The notes beneath the pieces were generated by a model, which was not told the DNA's origin, did not search any database, and saw nothing but the letters and a program-made list of their open reading frames with translations. The position numbers and the translations under genes were made by a program. Below, in pieces: positions 49,447 to 57,318 of a stretch of 64,000 nt of DNA. Position 1 is the first letter of the stretch. The number at the start of each line of letters is the position of its first letter. The DNA is from Chitinophagales bacterium. GTDB taxonomy: Bacteria; Bacteroidota; Bacteroidia; Chitinophagales; Chitinophagaceae. The DNA is taken from positions 1 through 64,000 of the forward strand of contig JAURJU010000048.1 of NCBI GenBank assembly GCA_030832085.1. The letters are read 5' to 3'.

Positions 49447-49639
49447 AATGATAATTGTGGTCAATTTAAGCATATCCAAAACGCTTTTCAAATATTTCCA
49501 TAATCAATTGAAAATCAAATTTTAAGATCAATGTCACCGAGTTCTCATGGTTTCGTTGAAATTTGTGTATAAAATACATATTACTTTTTTCGTTCCGAAA
49601 AATCGGGCTATCTTGCAGCCTCATTAAATCAGCCGATAC

Positions 49640-51301
49640 ATGTCAAATTTTAGGCAGTATTCCTTGCCCTATACCATTGATTCCCGATACGAAAAAAAGG
49701 CCGCTTACTTCTCCATGGAGTTTGCCATTCACCAGCCCTTGAAAATATACAGCGGAGGACTGGGATTCCTTTCCGGATCTCACCTCAGGAGTGCCTATGA
49801 GCTTCGCCAAAACCTGATTGGCATTGGCATACTTTGGAAATATGGCTATTATGACCAGGCAAGGAACCAGGATCAGACATTGCAAGTGCAATGGAACGAA
49901 AAGATCTATAATTTTCTGGAAGATACTGGCATCAAGTTTCAAATCATGATCCATGATGCGCCTGTCTGGGTTAAGGTATTTTACCTGAATCCAGAAACCT
50001 TCAAGTCTGCTCCCCTTTTTCTGCTGAGTACAGACTGTCCGGAAAATGATTATGTTTCCCAAACCATCACCCACAGGCTCTATGATGCCAATGTTGCCAC
50101 AAAGGTGGCACAGTTCATCCTGTTGGGCGTGGGTGGAGCAAAACTGGTGGATGAGCTCGGTTTCAAACCCGATGTGTATCACCTGAATGAAGCACATGCC
50201 ATTTCTGCAGCATTTTATTTGCTCAACAAAAATGGCGGCAACCTTGACGAACTGAAAAAGCAGCTGGTCTTTACCACACATACTCCAGAAGAGGCAGGAA
50301 ATGAAAAGCATGACATTTTTCTTTGCAACAAAATGTCCTATTTCTGCGGCATGCCCCTTGAAAAAGTCAGGCAAATCACCGGGATGGAGGACGATCAGTT
50401 CAACCACTCATTGGTGGCACTGCGGTTTGCTAGGCTTTCCAATGCTGTATCTGAGCTGCACGGCCATGTGAGCCGAAAAATGTGGAACAAGCACAAGGGA
50501 GTTTGCCCCATCATCCACATCACCAATTCCCAAAACTGGAGATATTGGGCCGACAAGCAATTGTATTTTTCAATGGATGAACAAAACGATGAACGCTTCA
50601 TCGACCGCAAAAGGTTCCTCAAGAAAAGGGCATTTGACCTTGTGGCTGACCAGACGGGAAAACTCATGGATCCTGATGTGTTCACCATTGTGTGGGCCCG
50701 CCGGTTTGCAGGATACAAGCGTGCTGACCTGCTTACCCGCGACAGGGAAAGGTTTGAAGCATTGTTGAACAATCCTACGTATCCTGTACAGATCATATGG
50801 GCCGGAAAGCCCTACCCGGTTGACTATCCGGCCATCACAGAGTTCAATCACCTTGTACACGTGAGCAAGTCTTACGACAACATGGCTGTTTGCACAGGCT
50901 ATGAATTGGGACTCAGCAAACGCCTGAAACAAGCGTCTGATGTGTGGTTGAACAATCCCCGTGTTCCGCGTGAGGCTTCAGGAACCAGCGGCATGACAGC
51001 TGCCATGAACGGGGCGGTCAATGTTTCCACGAATGATGGATGGATTGTTGAATTTGTAAACCATGGCAACAACGGTTTTGTCGTCCCTCCCCAAGACTAT
51101 GAGAACATGCATGTGCAAGACCAGGACCAATACGACCTGGATGAATTGTACCGCATCCTCAAGGATGAAGTACTGCCACTCTATTATGAAGCTCCTCATA
51201 CCTGGCGGCAAATTGTTCAAAACGGAATGAAGGATGTAAGGTTCAAGTTCGATTCAAACAGAATGGCTGCCGAGTACTACGATCTGCTGTACAACGGCTA
51301 G
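49640..51301 (+). CDS. Alpha-glucan family phosphorylase
   Basis: YFSMEFAIHQPLKIYSGGLGFLSGSHLRSAYEL; WARRFAGYKRADLL; ASGTSGMTAAMNGAVNVSTNDGWIVE. Confidence 0.93.
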   Translation: MSNFRQYSLPYTIDSRYEKKAAYFSMEFAIHQPLKIYSGGLGFLSGSHLRSAYELRQNLIGIGILWKYGYYDQARNQDQTLQVQWNEKIYNFLEDTGIKFQIMIHDAPVWVKVFYLNPETFKSAPLFLLSTDCPENDYVSQTITHRLYDANVATKVAQFILLGVGGAKLVDELGFKPDVYHLNEAHAISAAFYLLNKNGGNLDELKKQLVFTTHTPEEAGNEKHDIFLCNKMSYFCGMPLEKVRQITGMEDDQFNHSLVALRFARLSNAVSELHGHVSRKMWNKHKGVCPIIHITNSQNWRYWADKQLYFSMDEQNDERFIDRKRFLKKRAFDLVADQTGKLMDPDVFTIVWARRFAGYKRADLLTRDRERFEALLNNPTYPVQIIWAGKPYPVDYPAITEFNHLVHVSKSYDNMAVCTGYELGLSKRLKQASDVWLNNPRVPREASGTSGMTAAMNGAVNVSTNDGWIVEFVNHGNNGFVVPPQDYENMHVQDQDQYDLDELYRILKDEVLPLYYEAPHTWRQIVQNGMKDVRFKFDSNRMAAEYYDLLYNG

Positions 51302-51309
51302 TTCTTCAT

Positions 51310-51317
51310 TATCTTTG
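51310..51317 (+). promoter_or_regulatory. TAnnTTTG -7 box (TATCTTTG), 4 nt before def ATG
   Basis: TATCTTTG-cagc-ATG. Confidence 0.7.
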
Positions 51318-51321
51318 CAGC

Positions 51322-51900
51322 ATGATTTTACCCATCGTAGCTTATGGCCATCCTGTTCTGCGCCAGATGTCCACTGATATCACACCGGATTATCCTGACC
51401 TGAAAAAGCTCTTGGATGATATGTGGGATACCATGTACAATGCGCATGGCATGGGCCTGGCAGCACCCCAGGTCAACAGGGCCATTCGTTTGTTTGTGTT
51501 TGACACCGAGCAGGTATACAACAACAGCAATGATGAGGAGCGGAAACAATTTGAGGGAGAATTGGGGAGAAAGGCCATTTTTATCAATGCGCACATCAAG
51601 TCACTCAACGGCACGCCATGGTCCTGTGATGAGGGCTGTTTGAGCCTCCCGGGATTTCGTGAAGAAGTAAGCCGCGAAAGCACTGTAACCATCGAATATT
51701 GTGATGAAAACTTTGTTCAAAAAACTGAGACCTTCAAGGGGCTCAATGCCAGGGTCATTTTGCACGAATACGATCACATCGACGGAAAACTTTTCATAGA
51801 CAGGATTTCCTTGATCCGGAAAAAATTGCTCAAAAAGAAGTTGGATGACATCAGCGCGGGAAGGGTAAAAGCAGGATACAAGATGATTCTTCCCAAGTGA
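51322..51900 (+). CDS. def: Peptide deformylase
   Basis: GMGLAAPQVN, EGCLSLPGF, HEYDHIDGKLFID motifs. Confidence 0.97.
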   Translation: MILPIVAYGHPVLRQMSTDITPDYPDLKKLLDDMWDTMYNAHGMGLAAPQVNRAIRLFVFDTEQVYNNSNDEERKQFEGELGRKAIFINAHIKSLNGTPWSCDEGCLSLPGFREEVSRESTVTIEYCDENFVQKTETFKGLNARVILHEYDHIDGKLFIDRISLIRKKLLKKKLDDISAGRVKAGYKMILPK

Positions 51901-51931
51901 TCACATCGATTTAACTCCTATTGAGGCATTT

Positions 51932-52348
51932 TTAACTTTCGCTTCTTTCCAGGTATTCTTGCAGCATCAGGCAGGCGGCAATTTCATCAATCAATTCCTT
52001 TTTCTGCCTGTCCTTTTTCTTCATGCCCATGTCCACCATGGCCCTGGACGCCATTTTGGAAGAGTGGCTTTCATCAACCGTTTCTATGGGAATCTCCGGG
52101 AAACTGTTTTTCAGTCTTCGAATGCAGTGCTTCGCTCCAGCAGTAGAATGGGTGGGGGTTCCATCCAGTTGATAAGGCTCACCAATCAGAATTTTTTCCA
52201 CCGGTTCTTTCAATACGTAAGCCTTCAGGAATTCAAACAATTGTTGGGTATCAACGGTGGTAAGACCTGTCGCAATGATTTTCAGCGGGTCAGTGACTGC
52301 TATGCCTGTTCGCTTGTTGCCGTAATCCAACGCAATGATTCTTCCCAT
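51932..52348 (-). CDS. ruvX: Holliday junction resolvase RuvX/YqgF
   Basis: MGRIIALDYGNKRTGIAVTDPLKIIA; DESHSSKMA; DEIAACLMLQEYLE. Confidence 0.94.
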   Translation of the reverse strand: MGRIIALDYGNKRTGIAVTDPLKIIATGLTTVDTQQLFEFLKAYVLKEPVEKILIGEPYQLDGTPTHSTAGAKHCIRRLKNSFPEIPIETVDESHSSKMASRAMVDMGMKKKDRQKKELIDEIAACLMLQEYLERSES

Positions 52349-52351
52349 GGC

Positions 52352-53263
52352 TTATGTTAAAAAAATAAGGTCTGCAATGGTAAACAACGCAAATACAATG
52401 CTGGCAATGCCGTTGGCGGTCATGAATGCGATGTTCACCCTGCTCAGGTCGTCTACTTTGACAATGCTTTGTTGGTAGAACAGCAATCCTGAAAAAAGGG
52501 TGGCGCCAATCGCGAAAAGAAACTCCAATCCAAATGCATATCCACTGGCAAACACAAGCATGATGGTCGTTGCGTGCAAGAGCCGTGAAACCAGCAAGGC
52601 GTTTTTTCTGCCCAATGCAGCCGGGATAGACCATAGCCCCTGTGAGGCATCAAATGCATCATCTTGTAAGGCATAGATGATATCAAATCCGCTGACCCAT
52701 CCAACGACAGCCAATGAAAGCAGCACTGTAGAAATGTCGATGGTTTCTGTTACGGCAATGAATGCACCCAAGGGGGCAAGCGACAATCCGATCCCCAGGA
52801 CGATGTGGCAAAGTGCGGTAAAGCGTTTTGTATAACTGTAGCCGAGGATCACCAACAAGGCAATGGGGGACAGCAAAAAGCAAGTGATGTTGATCATGTA
52901 TGCGGCGCCGATGAACAGGATTGAATTCAACACTGTGAAGCGAAGCGCATTGGAAGGGCTGATCAATCCCCTTGGAATTTCACGGATGGCAGTGCGCGGG
53001 TTTTTTGCATCAAACTCCCTGTCAAGGTAACGGTTGAAAGCCATGGCTGCACTCCTGGCAAAAACCATGCAAAGCACCACAAACAAGAACACCATGAGGT
53101 GCGTAGAAAAATAATCTCTGATAACGCCAATGCCATTGTCGTAAGGCACTGCTGTTCGTTGCAGAAAAAAAATACCCATGAAAAAACCCACCAATGCAAA
53201 TGGCATCGCAAAAATGGTATGCGAGAATTTGATGAGGGACAGGTATTTATTGATATTTTTCAT
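52352..53263 (-). CDS. UbiA-family prenyltransferase (4-hydroxybenzoate/menaquinone-type polyprenyltransferase)
   Basis: IKFSHTIFAMPFALVGF, AMAFNRYLDREFDAKNPRTA, DIIYALQDDAFDASQGLWSIPA. Confidence 0.93.
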   Translation of the reverse strand: MKNINKYLSLIKFSHTIFAMPFALVGFFMGIFFLQRTAVPYDNGIGVIRDYFSTHLMVFLFVVLCMVFARSAAMAFNRYLDREFDAKNPRTAIREIPRGLISPSNALRFTVLNSILFIGAAYMINITCFLLSPIALLVILGYSYTKRFTALCHIVLGIGLSLAPLGAFIAVTETIDISTVLLSLAVVGWVSGFDIIYALQDDAFDASQGLWSIPAALGRKNALLVSRLLHATTIMLVFASGYAFGLEFLFAIGATLFSGLLFYQQSIVKVDDLSRVNIAFMTANGIASIVFALFTIADLIFLT

Positions 53264-53296
53264 GTCATATGGTTGATGTGCAACATTGCAAATTGC

Positions 53297-53836
53297 TTAA
53301 CTTTTACTCGTGGATTGCTGTTTGAACAGCTCCCACAGCACAATGCCTGCTGCTACGCTGATGTTGAAAGAGTGCTTGCTTCCCAATTGTGGTATCTCAA
53401 TGCATCCATCTGCAGCATGCATCAGTTCCTCACTTACGCCATCTGCCTCATTCCCGAAAACAACAGCAATCTTCTGGCCCGCCAGCAATGAAAGGCAGTC
53501 CAGCGATGTGCTGTTGTGGGCCTGCTCAACAGCATAAATCCTGTAGCCCAGCCGCTTGTAAAGGGCAACTGCTTCAAGTGCATGATCAAAACCTAGCCAT
53601 TCAACGCTCTCAGTTGCGCCCAATGCAGTCTTGTTGATGTCGCGGTGGGGAGGTTTTGGCGTGTAACCGCAAAGGCAAAGTTTTTCAATCCTGAAGGCAT
53701 CACAGGTCCTGAAAACACTGCCCACATTGTGCATGCTTCTCACATTTTCCAGGACCACTACAATGGGCGATTTTTCTGAGGCACGAAAATCTTCCGCACT
53801 CAACCGTTTCAATTCTCCCATTTCCTTTTTGAGCAT
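53297..53836 (-). CDS. TrmH (SpoU) family RNA methyltransferase
   Basis: VVLENVRSMHNVGSVFRTCDAF, IAVVFGNEADGVSEE, IEIPQLGSKHSFNISVAAGIVLWEL. Confidence 0.93.
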   Translation of the reverse strand: MLKKEMGELKRLSAEDFRASEKSPIVVVLENVRSMHNVGSVFRTCDAFRIEKLCLCGYTPKPPHRDINKTALGATESVEWLGFDHALEAVALYKRLGYRIYAVEQAHNSTSLDCLSLLAGQKIAVVFGNEADGVSEELMHAADGCIEIPQLGSKHSFNISVAAGIVLWELFKQQSTSKS

Positions 53837-53840
53837 GGGG

Positions 53841-53848
53841 CAAAGATA
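53841..53848 (-). promoter_or_regulatory. TAnnTTTG -7 box (TATCTTTG), 4 nt before the trmH-family ATG
   Basis: Reverse strand TATCTTTG-cccc-ATG. Confidence 0.7.
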
Positions 53849-53880
53849 CGCCTGTCCTTTTTTCCTTTCAGAATAAAAGA

Positions 53881-53888
53881 TACCTTTG
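53881..53888 (+). promoter_or_regulatory. TAnnTTTG -7 box (TACCTTTG) upstream of the APH/AmgK-like gene
   Basis: TACCTTTG, 7 nt before ATG 53896. Confidence 0.6.
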
Positions 53889-53895
53889 TTGGGCT

Positions 53896-55352
53896 ATGCA
53901 AGAAGCTTTTCAACCCATATTGGATTCACTCAGGAAATGGCAGCCTGACCATGCCATTGTATTGGAGTCGCTCCGCCAGGCAGGCAGCAACAGGCAATAT
54001 TTCAGGTTCAGCCATGACAGTAAATCCTATATCCTCACCTATAATCCGGCGAATATTCCCGAAAACAACGCCTTTGTCGAGTTTACTCAGCATTTTGCAA
54101 GCAAGGGACTTCATGTGCCATCCATCATCCATACAGATGATGCCATGCAGTTTTATGTGCAGTCCGATCTGGGAGATGTTTCCCTTTTTGACTACATCAA
54201 GCAGGAAGGCTTTTCAGAAAATGTGCTGAATCTTTTCAAGAAAACATGTGCATCGCTGGCAAAACTCCAGATAGAAGGCGGTAACGACCTGGATTACAGC
54301 AATTGTATTGCAAAAGGTCTTTTGACAAGCAGGCGATCTATTCCGATCTGCTTTATTTTCTATACTATTTTGTAAGGGCACTTGACCTGCCCTACGATAA
54401 AAACCTGTTGCTGAACGATTTTGACATGCTCAGCAGTTACCTCATGCAGGAAGAGCACCAATATTTCATGCACCGTGATTGCCAAAGCAGAAATGTCATG
54501 ATCCGCGAAGGGGAAGCCCATTTCATCGATTATCAAGGGGGTATGCAAGGTGCCTTGCAGTATGACATTGCATCCTTGCTCTGGCAGGCAAGGGCACAAA
54601 TGCCCTATGAATGGCGCGATGAGCTGGTGAATTATTATTTCGATCAGGCCAACACCTGCCTGAATGGCAAATTGGACCGAAAAGAATTTCTCGACAATTA
54701 CGACGGATTTGTGTTGATTCGGATGCTTCAAACCCTTGGTGCGTATGGTTTTCGTGGTTTGTTTGAACGCAAGCCGCATTTCATTGCCAGCATTCCCTTT
54801 GCTTTGAAAAACCTCAAATGGTTTCTCGAAAACAAACGAATACCCATCCGCCTCCCGGCCTTGCAAAAGGTGTTGGAGGCCATCGTCGCGGAGGACATCA
54901 TTGCCCGCTTTGAACCCATTACTGCCAATGAAAGTTCAAAATTGACCATTCAGGTCAACAGTTTTTCATACAAAAAAGGAATTCCATCAGACCCGTTTGG
55001 CAACGGGGGAGGATATGTGTTTGATTGCAGGGGAATTTTGAATCCTGGAAGGATAGATGAATACAAGACACAAACCGGAAGGGACAAGGCTGTTCAGGAA
55101 TTCCTCTTGCACAAGACCAACATGCCTTCTTTTTTACAGCATGTTTTTGGAATTGTAGACATATCTGTGGAAGATTACCTGAAGCGTGATTTTGAGGGAT
55201 TGACAGTCAGTTTCGGATGCACAGGAGGACAGCACCGCAGCGTATATGCTGCGGATCGTTTGGTGGAGCACCTCAAGGAAAAGTATGGTGTCAAAGCTGT
55301 TGTGTGCCATGTTGAGCAGGATGCCAAGCAGTGGAAGAACGAGCCTTATTAG
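53896..55352 (+). pseudogene. Aminoglycoside-phosphotransferase-like (AmgK-like) kinase fused to RapZ C-terminal domain, split by an apparent -1 frameshift near 54310
   Basis: ORF 53896..54375 supplies the kinase N-lobe (LRQAGSNRQYFRF...YVQSDLGDVSLFDYI); ORF 54303..55352 continues in another frame (AIYSDLLYFLYYFVRALDLPYD...HRDCQSRNVMIREGEAHFIDYQGG) and ends with RapZ-type YVFDCRGILNPGR...VSFGCTGGQHRSVYAADRL. May be a sequencing error rather than a true pseudogene. Confidence 0.8.
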
Positions 55353-55377
55353 TGCCGTGCAGGTGCCCGTTAACCAT

Positions 55378-56121
55378 ATGACCATGGATATGCAGAATAC
55401 AAAAGCAATGCTTTTTGCAGCAGGCCTCGGAACAAGACTGAAACCCTTTACAGACCATCATCCCAAGGCTTTGGCCTTGGTCAACGGCAAAACCTTGCTG
55501 GAAAGGAATATAGCCTATCTGAACAGTTTCGGCATACGGGACATCGTCATCAATGTGCATCATTTTGCCAACCAGGTGGTTGATTTCCTAAAACAATATG
55601 AGCATGCTGACCTCAACATTACCGTTTCGCATGAAGTGGATGGTCCTTTCGAAACCGGCGGGGGGCTTGCTTTTGCAGCCAGCCATTTCGCAGGAAATGC
55701 ATTGCCTTTTGTTGTGATGAATGTAGACATGCTGACCAACCTGGAGTTGGTAGGCATGATGGATTTTCACAACAAAATCAATCCGCTTGCCACCCTGGCA
55801 GTTACAAAAAGGGAAAGCTCCAGGCAATTTCTTTTTGATGATGAAATGCGTTTGGTGGGCTGGAAAAACAACAGTACCGGAGAAACGCGCTGGGCCGGAG
55901 ATGATAAGCAGGATGTACAGCCCCGTTCATTTTCCGGGATTCACGTGATAAGTCCCGAAATTTTTAACCTGATGCCATCAACAGGAACCTTTTCCATCAC
56001 AGATGTTTATATCAAACTCGCAAGCAGTTGCCTGATTGTTGGATATGACCACAGTGGTGACATCATTCTCGATGTGGGCAAACCTTCATCAGTGTTGGAA
56101 GCAGCAACTTTATTCCAATAA
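55378..56121 (+). CDS. Sugar nucleotidyltransferase, MurU/mannose-1-phosphate guanylyltransferase-like
   Basis: AMLFAAGLGTRLKPFTDHHPKALALVNGKTLLERNI; PFETGGGLAFA; MNVDMLTNLEL. Start chosen after the preceding stop; ORF start 55246 overlaps the RapZ domain. Confidence 0.85.
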   Translation: MTMDMQNTKAMLFAAGLGTRLKPFTDHHPKALALVNGKTLLERNIAYLNSFGIRDIVINVHHFANQVVDFLKQYEHADLNITVSHEVDGPFETGGGLAFAASHFAGNALPFVVMNVDMLTNLELVGMMDFHNKINPLATLAVTKRESSRQFLFDDEMRLVGWKNNSTGETRWAGDDKQDVQPRSFSGIHVISPEIFNLMPSTGTFSITDVYIKLASSCLIVGYDHSGDIILDVGKPSSVLEAATLFQ

Positions 56122-56150
56122 AAAATGTACATTGAATTAAAATCAATCCC

Positions 56151-56636
56151 ATGGCAAAGAAAATATTGATTGCATTGGTTACAATACTTGTGGTTATACA
56201 GTTCATCCGTCCTGAGCGCAATGTCGCTGCTGGTCCTTCAGCCTCACACATCGCCACCCACTACGCCACTCCAGACAATGTAAAGGCAATCCTTGAACGC
56301 TCATGCAATGATTGTCATTCCAATACCACCAAATATCCCTGGTACGCTTCTATTCAGCCCTTGGGTTGGTGGTTGGCGGACCATGTCAATGAGGGAAAGT
56401 CTGAATTGAACTTTGACGCGTTCATGAATTACAAGCCCAAGAAGGCACGCCATAAAATGGAAGAGGTAAACGAAATGGTCAAGGAAGGAGAAATGCCGCT
56501 CGGCAGTTATACCCTCATTCACAGGGATGCAAGATTGACACAGGAAGAAAAGCTCATCATCGCCAACTGGTCTGTTGCTACCATGAAGGCCATTGAAGTG
56601 GAGCACAAGCTGGAACCAGCTGAAGAAAAGCATTGA
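56151..56636 (+). CDS. Heme-binding domain-containing protein (single CxxCH)
   Basis: N-terminal TM helix; ILERSCNDCHSNTTKYPWYASIQPLGWWLADHVNEGKSELNFDAF. Confidence 0.9.
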   Translation: MAKKILIALVTILVVIQFIRPERNVAAGPSASHIATHYATPDNVKAILERSCNDCHSNTTKYPWYASIQPLGWWLADHVNEGKSELNFDAFMNYKPKKARHKMEEVNEMVKEGEMPLGSYTLIHRDARLTQEEKLIIANWSVATMKAIEVEHKLEPAEEKH

Positions 56637-56654
56637 TGTTGTTAAATACCGCTG

Positions 56655-57314
56655 ATGGTTCCTTTGTTGTTTGAGTGGGCTGAACAGCGCCTGTGGATCA
56701 GCCCCCAGCGTTGCATCTTTTGGGAGGAACAGCAGACCATGATTTTGTCTGATTTGCACGTGGGCAAAGCAGCACATTTTCGAAAGGCAGGAATTGCTGT
56801 TCCCCAACAGGTATTCCAGGACGATTTGGACCGGCTGTTACAACAGGTGCGTCAATTCAACCCAACCAGGATGATCATTACGGGGGATCTTTTTCACAGC
56901 CATTCCAATGCAGAACACAAGCTGTTTGGAAAGTGGCGAGATGCCATCAACAACATTGAAGTCTTGTTGGTAAAGGGCAACCATGAGATATTGCCTGATG
57001 AAGCCTATTCCAATTTAGGAATTGAAGTAGTTGGTCATCATTTTGCGCTTGGTTGTTTTTCTTTTGCCCATGCACTGCCCGATGACAAAGCAACAGAACA
57101 GTATTGTTTTACAGGGCATCTGCATCCCGGAATTCGGCTGAGTGGAAGGGGAAAGCAGGCAATGGTTTTACCCTGTTTTCAATTTAGTTCAACCCATTGC
57201 GTACTGCCTGCATTCAGCAAGTTTTCCGGAAAGCATATCATTGATCCCAGTTCAACCGACCATGTTTTTGCAATCCTTGATGAGGGTGGAATTTCCAACA
57301 TCATGAAAGTATAG
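56655..57314 (+). CDS. pdeM: Ligase-associated DNA damage response endonuclease PdeM-like (calcineurin-like phosphoesterase)
   Basis: TMILSDLHVGKAAHFRKAGIAVP, MIITGDLFHSHSNAEHKLF, LVKGNHEI, CFTGHLHPGIRL. Confidence 0.85.
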   Translation: MVPLLFEWAEQRLWISPQRCIFWEEQQTMILSDLHVGKAAHFRKAGIAVPQQVFQDDLDRLLQQVRQFNPTRMIITGDLFHSHSNAEHKLFGKWRDAINNIEVLLVKGNHEILPDEAYSNLGIEVVGHHFALGCFSFAHALPDDKATEQYCFTGHLHPGIRLSGRGKQAMVLPCFQFSSTHCVLPAFSKFSGKHIIDPSSTDHVFAILDEGGISNIMKV

Positions 57315-57318
57315 CAAG

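Noticed and set aside
49643-50407. 254-aa minus-strand ORF
   Set aside because: Shadow of the alpha-glucan phosphorylase gene.
54303-55352. Treating the downstream ORF as an independent gene starting at TTG 54303
   Set aside because: It begins in the middle of the kinase fold and only makes sense as the continuation of 53896..54375 after a frameshift.
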